DNA of 34,194 bases from Ferrovibrio sp. (GCF_017994015.1 NZ_JAGOLP010000036.1:1-34194), one strand, 5' to 3'; positions 16,618 to 24,610 are shown, counted from the stretch's first letter. Numbers and translations are program-made. Notes: generated from the letters alone by a model not told the origin.

Positions 16618-18561
16618 TCAAACCTTGTTCTGGCGGTTGGTGATCAGATCATCCACCACACTCGGATCGGCCAGGGTGGACGTATCACCCAAGGCACCGA
16701 ATTCATTCTCGGCAATCTTGCGCAGGATGCGGCGCATGATCTTGCCCGACCGGGTTTTCGGCAGGCCGGGCGCCCATTGGATCACATCCGGCGTGGCAAT
16801 CGGGCCGATCAGCGTACGCACATGCTTGACCAGCTCGGCGCGCAATGCGTCGGTGGCAGAGATGCCGGCCTTGAGCGTGACATAGGCATAGATGCCCTGG
16901 CCCTTGATATCGTGCGGATAGCCGACCACGGCGGCTTCGGCCACCATCATATGTGCCACCAGGGCGCTTTCCACTTCAGCCGTGCCCATGCGATGGCCGG
17001 AAACATTGATCACATCGTCAACCCGGCCGGTGATCCAGTAATAGCCATCGGCATCGCGGCGGCAGCCATCGCCGGTGAAATATTTGCCCGGGAAGGTGCT
17101 GAAATAGGTGTCGATGAAACGCTGGTGGTCGCCATAGACGGTGCGCATCTGGCCCGGCCAGCTTTCCGAGATGCAGAGATTGCCCTCGGTGGCGCCGTCC
17201 AGCACCTTGCCATCGCCATCAACAATCTCCGGCTTGACGCCGAAGAATGGCAGCGTGGCCGAGCCCGGCTTCTGCGCAATGGCGCCGGGCAGCGGCGTGA
17301 TAAGAATACCGCCGGTTTCGGTCTGCCACCAGGTATCTACAATCGGGCAGCGGCCATCGCCCACCACGCGGTGATACCACAGCCAAGCTTCCGGATTGAT
17401 CGGCTCGCCCACCGAGCCGAGCAGGCGCAAGCTTGCGCGGCTGGTGCTTTTCACCGGCGCCTCGCCCTCGCGCATCAGGGCGCGGATCGCGGTTGGCGCG
17501 GTATAGAAGATGTTGACCTTGTGCTTGTCGATCACCTGCCAGAAGCGCGAGGCATCCGGATAATTCGGCACCCCTTCAAACATCAGCGTGGTGGCGCCAT
17601 TGGCCAGCGGGCCATAGAGGATGTAGCTATGGCCGGTGACCCAGCCGACATCCGCAGTACACCAGTAGATATCGCCATCATGGTAATCAAACACATACTG
17701 GTGCGTCATGGCGGCATAGACCAGATAGCCGCCCGAGGTGTGCAGCACGCCCTTGGGCTTGCCGGTGGAACCCGATGTGTAGAGGATGAAGAGCGGATCT
17801 TCCGCGCCCATCGGCTCGGGCGGGCAATCAGCCGGCACCTTGGCGGCTTCCTCATGCAGCCAGATATCGCGGCCTTCCTGCCACGCGATCTTGCCGCCGG
17901 TATGGCGCACCACCAGCACCTTTTCCACGCCCGGGCAGGATAACAGCGCCGCATCGGCATTGGCTTTGAGCGGCACGCCGCGGCCGCCGCGCAGACCCTC
18001 ATCGGCGGTGATGATGAATTTGCTGTCGCAATCCTGGATGCGGTTGGCCAAGGAATCCGGCGAGAAACCGCCAAATACTACGGAATGGATGGCGCCGATG
18101 CGGGCGCAGGCCAGCATGGCATAGGCGGCGGCCGGGATCATCGGCAGGTAGATGGTGACACGGTCGCCCTTCTTGACCCCGTGCGCCTTCATCACATTGG
18201 CCAGGCGGCAGACCTCGGCATGCAATTGCCGATAGCTGATATGTGCCGACTTGGCCGGGTCGTCGCCTTCCCAGATGATCGCGGTCTGGTCGCCGCGCTT
18301 TTCCAGATGGCGGTCAATACAATTGGCCGAAACATTCAGCACGCCATCCTGGAACCAGCGGATATGCAGGTCTTCCTTGGCGTAGGAAACATCCTTGACC
18401 TGGGTATAGGGCGTGATCCAGTCGATCCGCTTGCCCTGCTCACCCCAGAAACCGGCCGGGTCGGCAAGCGACTGGGCATACATGGCCTTGTATTTGTCGG
18501 CATCGATCCAAGCCCGCTCGGCCCAGGCATCGGCAACCGGAAACAGCTCATTCTCGGCCAT
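16618..18561 (-). CDS. acsA: Acetyl-coenzyme A synthetase
   Basis: 647 aa, the standard length. Converts acetate, ATP and CoA to acetyl-CoA, AMP and PPi in the cytoplasm. The N-terminal ACS signature ([24 protein letters not shown] region), the adenylation P-loop [11 protein letters not shown], the acetyl-pocket tryptophan in [31 protein letters not shown] and the catalytic Lys in [12 protein letters not shown] are all present; that Lys is the classical acetylation target. The start ATG has AGGGAG (18568-18573) six bases upstream. A clear terminator follows the gene. It stands alone between the marR gene and the TRAP operon, all leftward. Confidence 0.97.
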   Translation of the reverse strand: MAENELFPVADAWAERAWIDADKYKAMYAQSLADPAGFWGEQGKRIDWITPYTQVKDVSYAKEDLHIRWFQDGVLNVSANCIDRHLEKRGDQTAIIWEGDDPAKSAHISYRQLHAEVCRLANVMKAHGVKKGDRVTIYLPMIPAAAYAMLACARIGAIHSVVFGGFSPDSLANRIQDCDSKFIITADEGLRGGRGVPLKANADAALLSCPGVEKVLVVRHTGGKIAWQEGRDIWLHEEAAKVPADCPPEPMGAEDPLFILYTSGSTGKPKGVLHTSGGYLVYAAMTHQYVFDYHDGDIYWCTADVGWVTGHSYILYGPLANGATTLMFEGVPNYPDASRFWQVIDKHKVNIFYTAPTAIRALMREGEAPVKSTSRASLRLLGSVGEPINPEAWLWYHRVVGDGRCPIVDTWWQTETGGILITPLPGAIAQKPGSATLPFFGVKPEIVDGDGKVLDGATEGNLCISESWPGQMRTVYGDHQRFIDTYFSTFPGKYFTGDGCRRDADGYYWITGRVDDVINVSGHRMGTAEVESALVAHMMVAEAAVVGYPHDIKGQGIYAYVTLKAGISATDALRAELVKHVRTLIGPIATPDVIQWAPGLPKTRSGKIMRRILRKIAENEFGALGDTSTLADPSVVDDLITNRQNKV

Positions 18562-18632
18562 GTGAATCTCCCTTTAAACGGTGTTTTTTGGGCGCAGCAG
18601 CGCTTGGCATCTGTTCAATGCCAATTATTCAC

Positions 18633-18664
18633 AAAAGCCGCCGCAAGGCCAAGCGCGAGGCGGC
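18633..18664 (-). terminator. Rho-independent terminator downstream of marR
   Basis: Read leftward: GCCGCC (complement of 18659-18664) ... GGCGGC (complement of 18637-18642), 16 nt loop, followed by TTTT (complement of 18633-18636). It lies between the marR stop (18725) and the acs start (18561). Confidence 0.55.
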
Positions 18665-18724
18665 GCTTTTCGACTAAAGCACTACATGGCAAGGTTTCTG
18701 CACCGTTATGGCACCAGCGCGGCG

Positions 18725-19279
18725 CTATTCAGCCATCGGATTGGCCGGCGGCAGCAGCGCCGCCACATCGCGCAACAGGCCGATCAGGCCGGCAAAGGCT
18801 GCCTCGCCGCCAATCTCATGCTTGAAGGCATCCTGCGCGGCCCGCCAGGCGGCCAGGCCGGCGCGCCAGGCCACACGGCCGGCAGGGGTTGCCTGCGGCC
18901 GGCGGCGGCGGCGGTCGGCGGCATCGGCCGGCTGCTGCACCAGACCACGCCGCTCCAGCAGCGCCAGATTGCGCGTTACCGTGCTGCGCTCCACATCCAG
19001 CAGGCGGGCATAATCCTGCGCCGCGCCGCCCGGCCGCGCCAGCACAAAGCCGAGCAGGCTGAATTGCTGCATCGTCAGGCCGAGACCGGCAACGGCCGCA
19101 CCGGCCTCCGGCGGCATCGGGATATGCGGCACCACATGCGCTTCATAGAAGCCGGCAATGCGGCGGGCCAGCCGGCGCGATTCAAAACAGGCGCAGAATT
19201 CGCGGCCATCCGGCATCGCGGCCGGCATGGCGGTGATGGCAAACAGATCGGAGGGCTTGCGTTCGGATGCGGTCGGCAT
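18725..19279 (-). CDS. MarR-family transcriptional regulator
   Basis: 184 aa winged-helix DNA-binding protein. The start at 19279 (MPTASERKP) is chosen over the longer frame, which would read through the divergent promoter and its palindrome. Core features: LTMQQFSLLGFVLARPGG (alpha helices and start of wHTH), DYARLLDVERSTVTRNLALLERRGLV (recognition helix), DRRRRRPQATPAGR (basic wing). It is divergently transcribed from a hotdog thioesterase, with only 52 bp between starts and a perfect palindrome in the gap. It probably represses itself and that gene in response to an aromatic or acyl ligand; the ligand is not evident. A Cys-rich spot (EFCACFESRR) near residue 25 could be redox-sensitive. 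Confidence 0.88.
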   Translation of the reverse strand: MPTASERKPSDLFAITAMPAAMPDGREFCACFESRRLARRIAGFYEAHVVPHIPMPPEAGAAVAGLGLTMQQFSLLGFVLARPGGAAQDYARLLDVERSTVTRNLALLERRGLVQQPADAADRRRRRPQATPAGRVAWRAGLAAWRAAQDAFKHEIGGEAAFAGLIGLLRDVAALLPPANPMAE

Positions 19280-19284
19280 ATTAT

Positions 19285-19296
19285 GTGTATATACAC
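19285..19296. promoter_or_regulatory. Operator palindrome between marR and thioesterase gene
   Basis: GTGTATATACAC is a perfect 12 bp palindrome 6 bp upstream of the marR start and 36 bp upstream of the thioesterase start. It is flanked by near-symmetric TTAT and GATAA. Position and AT-rich centre fit a MarR dimer site overlapping both promoters. Confidence 0.6.
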
Positions 19297-19331
19297 TGAT
19301 AAGCCCGAAAAGCCAACCCGAGAACAGCGCC

Positions 19332-19874
19332 ATGCCAAACACTGCCGCCGCCGCCGCCGAGCCGAAACCCCGCCGCTTTCCCGCCGATGCGCAGCCGCCG
19401 GCCAATGCGCGCTACGGCGTTTTGCCACCGGAAAAGCTGCGCGAGCTGGATGGCATGGAGCTGTTTGGCGGCATCATGCGTGGCGAAATTGCCGGGGCGC
19501 CGATTGCCGAGGGCATGAATATGTGGGTGCATGAGGCCGAGCCGGGCCGGGTGGTGTTTGCGGCGCGGCCGCAATTGCGCCACTACAACCCGATCGGCAG
19601 CGTGCATGGCGGCTTTTTCGGCACCATGATGGACAGCGCCATGAGCTGCGCGATCCACACCACGCTCAAAAAGGGCATCGGCTACACCACCCTGGAATTC
19701 CGCGTGCATCTGATCCGCGCCATCACCGACAAGACCGGGCCGGTTTTCTGCGAAGGCCGGGCAGTGAATGTCGGCCGTCAGGTCGGCACGGCGGAAGGAC
19801 ATCTTTACGATGCCGATGGCAAACTTTATGCCCATGGCACCACCACCTGCCTGATTTTCCCGATGCCGGGCTGA
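19332..19874 (+). CDS. PaaI-like hotdog-fold thioesterase
   Basis: 180 aa. The start at 19332 (MPNTAAAAAEP) is chosen because upstream in-frame codons overlap marR. The hotdog domain spans about residues 50-175, with the family core HYNPIGSVHGGFFGTMMDSAM (HGG and the following acidic Asp on the central helix), YTTLEFRVHLIRAI, VFCEGRAVNVGRQVGTAEGH and LYAHGTTTCLIF. Hydrolyses acyl-CoA thioesters, likely phenylacetyl- or other aryl/medium-chain CoA. Cytoplasmic tetramer by family. Paired with the divergent MarR regulator. The host tRNA promoter and island left end begin 70 bp after its stop. Confidence 0.88.
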   Translation: MPNTAAAAAEPKPRRFPADAQPPANARYGVLPPEKLRELDGMELFGGIMRGEIAGAPIAEGMNMWVHEAEPGRVVFAARPQLRHYNPIGSVHGGFFGTMMDSAMSCAIHTTLKKGIGYTTLEFRVHLIRAITDKTGPVFCEGRAVNVGRQVGTAEGHLYDADGKLYAHGTTTCLIFPMPG

Positions 19875-19890
19875 GCGGCCAGCAACAGCC

Positions 19891-19919
19891 TTGCCGGCCG
19901 GCCAGGGCTTGGCTATGGT
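19891..19919 (+). promoter_or_regulatory. Probable native promoter of the split tRNA-Gly gene
   Basis: TTGCCG (19891-19896), 17 bp spacer, TATGGT (19914-19919), about 25 bp before the tRNA 5' half. If active it would now transcribe only the orphaned half-tRNA and read into the left end of the element. Confidence 0.4.
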
Positions 19920-19943
19920 GCCGCCACGCGGCCCATGGCCCAG

Positions 19944-19980
19944 GCGGGTGTAGCTCAATGGTAGAGCAGAAGCTTCCCAA
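19944..19980 (+). pseudogene. Orphaned 5' half of tRNA-Gly(CCC) (attL)
   Basis: Identical over 37 nt to the complete tRNA at 28248: acceptor strand GCGGGTG, D-arm GCTC...GAGC, anticodon 5' stem GAAGC and loop TTCCCAA. After 19980 the sequence turns into island DNA with no T-arm. Within attL, AGAGCAGA (19963-19970) and TCTGCTCT (19984-19991) form an inverted repeat around a 13 nt spacer holding the crossover, which is the layout of paired core-type integrase sites. Confidence 0.9.
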
Positions 19981-20098
19981 TCCTCTGCTCTCCAAATCGT
20001 ACTAGTAGCACCGCTTATACATCAACGCTTTACGGCAGCGCCCGCTATCCACTCAGCCGTCCTATATGCCTCGATATAAGCTCGATACCTGTTCGAGT

Positions 20099-20116
20099 TG
20101 GCAATATCTGGCAACG
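20099..20116 (+). repeat. Left copy of 18 bp subterminal repeat (candidate integrase arm site)
   Basis: TGGCAATATCTGGCAACG, perfectly repeated in the same orientation at 28175-28192. Each copy itself contains TGGCAA twice. It lies about 120 bp inside the left end. The rest of 19981-20254 has no convincing gene. Confidence 0.7.
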
Positions 20117-20254
20117 AAATTGTCGAAAACCGAGGCTGAGGGGTTGAGCCCTCCTACTCTCTATATCTCCAAAAAAATTGGACGAAAAATGTCGTGCACT
20201 CTCTCTTGCAATATCTTGGTAAGGCCGCGAATTCATTGACAAAACGGCCGCTGC

Positions 20255-21694
20255 GTGGAGAATCAGTCGTCAATCACCGCGAATGAAGTCTGCTCTATGC
20301 TGATAAATGGCTCCCAACTCCGACAAGCCCGCGAAAATGCAAAGCTCGCACAAGCTCGTCTAGCGGAATTGACTAAAATTCCCCAGCATTTGTTGTCTGG
20401 ATTTGAGTTAGAGAAGATTGATCTACCGAAAGAACAGATCGACAAGATACTCGAGGTTCTTTCCGATCTGTCGAGACATTCCGATGTCGTACATCGTAAA
20501 AAGCGATATCGGACTCACACGTTTGAAAGGCGCCCGCAAGACAGCATGAGGGCCGCTCTTGCCTCGAAGAGCGCAGGTAATGACGATTACCTCAATGAGT
20601 TGCGCGGGCTCAGCATAGAAGCAAAGAAAGGCTTTACTGGGGTTAGTCTCTTCGCAGGTTGCGGCGGCCTAAGCCTTGGGTTTAGAAGCGCTGGCTGCGA
20701 CATCAAAGGGTTTGTTGAAATTGACGATGGATTAGCCCGCATATATTCGGAAAATTTTCCGGGCGTAAAAAAAATCGGAACTGATATAAGCACGATTGGT
20801 TCGGAGCAAATCAAAGAGTTTGCAGCGGCCAATCCACCGATTGATGTCATAATCGGTGGCCCTCCGTGCCAAGGATTCAGCCTATCTGGAAAAAGAGACA
20901 TTCACGACCCGCGCAACTATCTCTTTCAGGAGTATATGCGCTTTATAGACATTCTCCGCCCAAAGGTCGCGATAATTGAGAATGTTCGCCTTCTTACATC
21001 AATGAAGTCTAAAACCGGCGGGTTAGTACGCGATGAAATCATTTCCGACTTTGCAACACACGGGTATGAAGCTCAGATATATGAAGTCAATGCTTGCGAC
21101 TACGGAGTCCCCCAGCACCGCGAAAGAGTATTCTTCGTCGCGGTTCGTTCCGATGTTGGCGCTCACCCATCTTTTCCTAACAAGACCTTCGGAAGCACCA
21201 GTGACCTTTTCAGCCAACAAAAACGGATTAGGACGTTCGCTGATGCGTGCTCCGATCTTCCGTACATAGAATCAGGAGAGTCATCGAACGATCCGCTTCA
21301 CTGCGCGGTCAGTCATCCGGATCACGTGATAGAATGGCTTTGGAACGTCCCTCAAGGCGCAAGCGCGCATGACAATGAGGATCCGACCCTTCGCCCCCCT
21401 TCCGGATACAACACCACTTATAAACGACAAGTTTGGGATGAACCTGCCGCGACAGTTCAAACCACCTTTGGCATGATTTCCGGATGTCGCAATGTACACC
21501 CGATTGCTACCCGCTCACTTACGATACGAGAGGCATCAAGACTGCAATCCTTCCCAGACAGCTATCGGTTCATCGGAACCCAAGGTGTTATAAGGACAGG
21601 AATCGGGAATGCTGTACCGCCCCTGTTAGCCAAAGCGATTGCAGACCACATGCGGACGAGAGTTCTTAATTTTGTAGAAGTACCCAGCTTCTAG
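20255..21694 (+). CDS. DNA (cytosine-5) methyltransferase with N-terminal HTH
   Basis: 479 aa modification enzyme that methylates C5 of cytosine at the target of the adjacent restriction enzyme. Motif I SLFAGCGGLSLGF (residues 131-143), motif IV with catalytic C205 in GGPPCQGFS, motif VI IENVRLL, motif VIII QHRERVFFV, and motifs IX/X ending in GIGNAVPP are intact. Residues about 17-75 form an XRE-like helix-turn-helix (LINGSQLRQARENAKLAQAR), as in Dcm-type or EcoRII-type enzymes that autoregulate. The GTG start at 20255 has no good ribosome site; ATG 20297 (MLINGSQ) is a plausible alternative. The 3' end overlaps the convergent restriction gene by 69 bp. Recognition sequence cannot be predicted. 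Confidence 0.92.
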   Translation: MENQSSITANEVCSMLINGSQLRQARENAKLAQARLAELTKIPQHLLSGFELEKIDLPKEQIDKILEVLSDLSRHSDVVHRKKRYRTHTFERRPQDSMRAALASKSAGNDDYLNELRGLSIEAKKGFTGVSLFAGCGGLSLGFRSAGCDIKGFVEIDDGLARIYSENFPGVKKIGTDISTIGSEQIKEFAAANPPIDVIIGGPPCQGFSLSGKRDIHDPRNYLFQEYMRFIDILRPKVAIIENVRLLTSMKSKTGGLVRDEIISDFATHGYEAQIYEVNACDYGVPQHRERVFFVAVRSDVGAHPSFPNKTFGSTSDLFSQQKRIRTFADACSDLPYIESGESSNDPLHCAVSHPDHVIEWLWNVPQGASAHDNEDPTLRPPSGYNTTYKRQVWDEPAATVQTTFGMISGCRNVHPIATRSLTIREASRLQSFPDSYRFIGTQGVIRTGIGNAVPPLLAKAIADHMRTRVLNFVEVPSF

Positions 21695-22642
21695 ATTGAA
21701 TTGGAGTTGCTCAGGATGTTGGGCTTGCCCTCCTCTTTGCATCTGAACGATTCCAAAGCGTGGTGCAAGATGGGTCACCCCGTCGGGGTCTTTGTAAGAT
21801 CCCTTGCGAACTGAATATGGCCTCAGGACGAATCCAGCATAATCCGCCGAATGCGCGATGAGTTCATCGATAGTGTATATCGCAACTTCAGTTTGCTCCC
21901 AGCTCGGAGCAGACCTAGTTTTATGCAACAGAAAATCGGGCTGAAATGGGTCGTTTAGATATGCTTTCTGCAAAAGAAGGCGCGTGATTTCGCGCTGCTT
22001 AGAACTGAGCAAACTCTCCCATTCTTGCCGACCAGCCCCACTGATCTCTTCCCAAAAATATCTTCGGGGATCTGTTTTGCGTCCAATCAGCTTCTGAGGG
22101 TCGTCTGAAGGCCGAAAACCCGGATCACCACAAAACTGACGGAGCGCCCTTACAGCTTCATCAGAAACCGCGATTCCATTCTGTATGAGAAGTGATGAGA
22201 ACCCTCTAGCGGTTGTGAAGTACAACTGGGCATTTGTGGGGGTTCTGTTGTTACACTGCTTCGTCGACAGACCAACAGTTCTTTCGCCCTCCCCCGGAAA
22301 GCGTAGTGTGATGATAATATCGCTTTTGCAGCGAGCTATGGGGACGCCATTTACCTCGAGCCACCGCTTTCCCTCTTCTGAAGTAGCAAGGGCTCCAGTG
22401 GATAAGGCCAAAGCCGATTGGATTTCCGTATGGCCGTAGGTTGACGCTATGTAGTGCAACACCGTGAAGGCAGGCTCTCCCGTCATGAGGTGGCCATTAG
22501 CGGACCCAGGAAAGCGAATTGGATATTTTATGTTGTTAATGAACTCCGTAATCCTGTTCTCAAAAGCATGTCCAGCTTTTCGGCCAAGGACACCTGCTTG
22601 AATTTGCAAAGCGTGTGCTTCATCGATCGGTGTTAGCGCCAA
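21626..22642 (-). CDS. Putative type II restriction endonuclease
   Basis: 338 aa, convergent with the methyltransferase, an arrangement typical of type II R-M pairs. A possible PD-(D/E)XK core is PIARCKSDIIITLRF (D108) followed after a strand by VGLSTKQC (S126-T-K128), where the second acidic residue would be replaced by Ser; this is a reading by eye. An early ENRITEFI (E29) could provide the helix acid. The C-terminus, FGIVQMQRGGQAQHPEQLQF followed by NLEAGYFYK, is a conserved-looking tail that reminds me of several uncharacterised restriction enzymes. The last 22 codons are encoded opposite the methyltransferase C-terminus. Specific family and target are not recognised; nuclease role rests mainly on context. 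Confidence 0.7.
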   Translation of the reverse strand: MALTPIDEAHALQIQAGVLGRKAGHAFENRITEFINNIKYPIRFPGSANGHLMTGEPAFTVLHYIASTYGHTEIQSALALSTGALATSEEGKRWLEVNGVPIARCKSDIIITLRFPGEGERTVGLSTKQCNNRTPTNAQLYFTTARGFSSLLIQNGIAVSDEAVRALRQFCGDPGFRPSDDPQKLIGRKTDPRRYFWEEISGAGRQEWESLLSSKQREITRLLLQKAYLNDPFQPDFLLHKTRSAPSWEQTEVAIYTIDELIAHSADYAGFVLRPYSVRKGSYKDPDGVTHLAPRFGIVQMQRGGQAQHPEQLQFNLEAGYFYKIKNSRPHVVCNRFG

Positions 22643-22768
22643 TTTACCCCCCTTTGGTAATGTTTATTTACCGCCTCGACCAATTGGCGGGATAGATCCC
22701 ATTTCTAATGTCCACGGGTCAAACTCTGCTTGTCAAATTTATATTGCGAATGACTCGGTAAGGCCCTC

Positions 22769-22999
22769 TTATCTTTCGCGCCGGCCACGCTCATCTACTG
22801 CAACTAGATCGACATGGCTTGCACCGAGTGCCTGAGCCAGTTCGTACAGAGTGATTACCGTCGGATTTCGGCAACCTCTCTCAAGATCACTTATGTACTG
22901 CTGACTTAGGCCCGAGCGGTCAGCGACCTGTTCCTGCGTCAGCTTCTTCTCCCGACGCAGACGCGCGAAATTGCGGCCGACTAACTTGCGCATGTCCAT
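22769..22999 (-). CDS. XRE-family HTH regulator (possible R-M controller)
   Basis: 76 aa, essentially one helix-turn-helix domain: LVGRNFARLRREKKLTQEQV then ADRSGLSQQYISDLERGCRN and PTVITLYELAQALGAS, a classic Cro/CI-like fold and the size of R-M controller (C) proteins. Start ATG 22999; a second ATG at 22993 (MRKLVG) is equally possible, and neither has a good ribosome site. It lies upstream of and on the same strand as the restriction gene (126 bp gap). It is divergent from the small exported-protein genes, with a 7 bp inverted repeat in the shared promoter. It likely represses or balances its own and the divergent transcripts. Confidence 0.85.
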   Translation of the reverse strand: MDMRKLVGRNFARLRREKKLTQEQVADRSGLSQQYISDLERGCRNPTVITLYELAQALGASHVDLVAVDERGRRER

Positions 23000-23016
23000 G
23001 CGCAGTTGAATCGCAC

Positions 23017-23050
23017 TTTACATACTTTAAGTTTATCACCTATAGTATGT
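23017..23050 (+). promoter_or_regulatory. Promoter overlapped by XRE operator
   Basis: -35 TTTACA (23017-23022), 18 bp spacer, -10 TATAGT (23041-23046), rightward. The inverted repeat ACATACT (23020-23026) / AGTATGT (23044-23050) overlaps both boxes, so a dimer bound here would block the rightward promoter. The repeat is 20 bp upstream of the XRE gene. Confidence 0.5.
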
Positions 23051-23073
23051 ATTCTCTTTTTGCCGCCCCCCGG

Positions 23074-23367
23074 ATGCTCCAACTCTCGCCCCACATTTTT
23101 GGCCCGCCCTTGCGTAAGCCCTTGCTTCTCTACTGTGCGCTTCTGTTTGGGCTTCATGGCAATCCGGCGTCCGCCGGAGATGAATCCGCGATCCGTAACC
23201 GCGATGGCTCAGTCCGGGAGAGGGTCATCAGAAATCCCTATACCGGTGGGTACGACATCCGCGACACCAGAGGCAGGCGAACGGGAACCGTTGACCAGAA
23301 TCCGGCAATACGTCGCCCCCCATCTGCGGTTCCTCCGCCTCGAAACTCAATTCGACAAAACCAATAG
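23074..23367 (+). CDS. Small secreted protein, unknown function
   Basis: 97 aa from the ATG at 23074; the ATG at 23047 lies inside the operator and probably upstream of the transcript start, and TTG 23110 (then RKPLLLYCALL) would give the most canonical signal peptide. The hydrophobic stretch KPLLLYCALLFGLHGNPASA-G is a Sec signal. The mature part is about 60 aa, polar and Arg-rich (RNRDGSVRERVIRNPYTGGY, DIRDTRGRRTGTVDQNP), without cysteines or a recognisable domain. It is directly followed by another exported-protein gene (11 bp gap), so the pair is one unit controlled by the XRE operator. Could be an accessory or toxin-like secreted peptide; no evidence for either. Confidence 0.5.
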   Translation: MLQLSPHIFGPPLRKPLLLYCALLFGLHGNPASAGDESAIRNRDGSVRERVIRNPYTGGYDIRDTRGRRTGTVDQNPAIRRPPSAVPPPRNSIRQNQ

Positions 23368-23378
23368 TGGAGCAACCA

Positions 23379-23804
23379 ATGAAATGGGCATCTGCAACCA
23401 TTTGGTTCGGCATAGCGGTACATACGCTAACAGGAAACGCCCATGCACAGGATAAAGTGAATTTGGAGCGCATCACCTCAATACTCAGGAGCAGGTGTAT
23501 TCAGCACGAGCAGCAGGCGATCACTGCCTTAGAAAGCCGCGTCCCGACCCGCGACGAGATGGCCAGATGGACTGAGCACTGTAAAAACAAGGCGCAGCTG
23601 GACGCGAAAGTATTCGCATCTTCCTCGGCGGCAGATCGTATCCAAATGCTCCGGGATGCCTGCACTGGCGCTCATCCCCTCTTCTTCGCGCTAGTAAAAA
23701 TGGGAAATCCTACGCCGGAGACCCGAAGGGTGGTCGCCGTTAACATCTATGAAGCCTGCACAAAAGATGTTAACGCCGAATATGAGCAAGCGATGAGCCG
23801 CTGA
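23379..23804 (+). CDS. Secreted protein, unknown function
   Basis: 141 aa from ATG 23379, preceded by GGAG (23369-23372); GTG 23367 is an in-frame alternative. Signal peptide MKWASATIWFGIAVHTLTGN-AHA. The mature domain is alpha-helical with four cysteines (SRCIQHE, EHCKNKA, DACTGAH, EACTKDV), likely two disulfides, and resembles the small helical periplasmic proteins of phage and island accessory regions. No known family recognised. It ends at an inverted repeat (23804-23833) that may terminate the transcript. Confidence 0.65.
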   Translation: MKWASATIWFGIAVHTLTGNAHAQDKVNLERITSILRSRCIQHEQQAITALESRVPTRDEMARWTEHCKNKAQLDAKVFASSSAADRIQMLRDACTGAHPLFFALVKMGNPTPETRRVVAVNIYEACTKDVNAEYEQAMSR

Positions 23805-23833
23805 TCGTACAAATCCGGTCGGTTTTGTACGAT
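23804..23833. terminator. Inverted repeat, possible terminator
   Basis: ATCGTACAAA (23804-23813) and TTTGTACGAT (23824-23833) form a perfect 10 bp stem with a 10 nt loop, starting at the last base of the preceding stop codon and followed by TTGATTT. AT-rich for a terminator; a recombinase or regulator site is an alternative. Confidence 0.4.
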
Positions 23834-23837
23834 TTGA

Positions 23838-23855
23838 TTTGCAGGTACCTGCAAA
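23838..23855. repeat. 18 bp perfect palindrome, copy 1 (left of serine recombinase)
   Basis: TTTGCAGGTACCTGCAAA, 39 bp upstream of the serine recombinase start. Related copies: 24777-24792 (16 bp perfect), 24737-24753 (degenerate) and 27346-27363 (one central change, inside the integrase gene). Confidence 0.7.
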
Positions 23856-23872
23856 GCTGATCAGGTGTGGAT

Positions 23873-23893
23873 GGGTCCTGAGAGGAGGGACCC
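23873..23893 (+). promoter_or_regulatory. Hairpin presenting the recombinase Shine-Dalgarno
   Basis: GGGTCC (23873-23878) pairs with GGACCC (23888-23893); the 9 nt loop TGAGAGGAG carries the ribosome-binding site and the stem ends directly at the ATG (23894). This could limit recombinase translation. Confidence 0.4.
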
Positions 23894-24607
23894 ATGCAAG
23901 CTATTGGCTATATCCGGGTAAGCACTGACGAACAGGTTAAGGGCGGGGTCAGCCTTGCCGCTCAAGAGGAGCGCATACGAGCTTATGCCTCGATGGCTGG
24001 TCTCAGCCTGATTTCCGTGATCCGGGAAGAGGGGGTAAGCGCATCCCTGCCCCTATCCCAGCGCCCGGGCGGAAAAGAACTCCTCGGGCTCCTAAATGAG
24101 CACTCGGGCCGTCACGTCATAGCCCTTAAGCTGGACCGCCTCTTCCGGGACGCCGAGGACGCCTTGCGCCAGACCCGTCTATGGGACCGGGCCGGTATCG
24201 CCCTCCACATGGTGGACATGGGTGGCACAACCGTAAACACAGCATCCGCTATGGGTCGGCTGTTCCTTACCATGACAGCAGCCTTTGCCGAACTTGAGCG
24301 CAACCTGATATCCGAACGGACCTCGGCAGCCCTCGCCCATAAGAAACGCTGCCTGCGTACCTATAGCCCAACGCCCTATGGATACACGCGGCAAGGCGAT
24401 CAGCTAGTCTCCCTAGACACAGAGCAATCGATCATCGCCGAGATTAAGCAGCATAGAGCGGCGGGCCGTTCCCTTCGAGCGATTGCCCAACATCTAAACC
24501 TGAGCCAGGTGCCGACAAAGGCCGGTGGCAAATGGCACGCATCCACTGTGAAGTATATTTTGGGCAACGCCCTCTACAGAACCGAAACCTCTATACACTG
24601 TGCATAG
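23894..24607 (+). CDS. Serine recombinase (resolvase family)
   Basis: 237 aa. N-terminal resolvase catalytic domain: nucleophile S10 in GYIRVSTDEQ, AAQEERIRAYA, ALKLDRLFRDAEDAL (catalytic Arg region), and the FLTMTAAFAELERNLISERT long E-helix. The C-terminal half is a short 'Recombinase'-type DNA-binding part, PTPYGYTRQGDQLV then GRSLRAIAQHLNLSQVPTKA and STVKYILGN. It lacks the zinc ribbon and coiled coil of large serine integrases, so it is resolvase/invertase-like in size with an extended tail. Strong GGAGG ribosome site. It is flanked by copies of a GCAGGTACCTGC palindrome, which could be its recombination sites. It is the second site-specific recombinase in the element besides the tyrosine integrase. 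Confidence 0.9.
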   Translation: MQAIGYIRVSTDEQVKGGVSLAAQEERIRAYASMAGLSLISVIREEGVSASLPLSQRPGGKELLGLLNEHSGRHVIALKLDRLFRDAEDALRQTRLWDRAGIALHMVDMGGTTVNTASAMGRLFLTMTAAFAELERNLISERTSAALAHKKRCLRTYSPTPYGYTRQGDQLVSLDTEQSIIAEIKQHRAAGRSLRAIAQHLNLSQVPTKAGGKWHASTVKYILGNALYRTETSIHCA

Positions 24608-24610
24608 TTC

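Noticed and set aside
16525..17943. 472 aa frame antisense to acetyl-CoA synthetase
   Set aside because: Shadow of a highly conserved gene, and it runs through the acs terminator.
20045..20242. 65 aa leftward frame near the left end of the island
   Set aside because: Covers the putative arm site; no domain or ribosome site.
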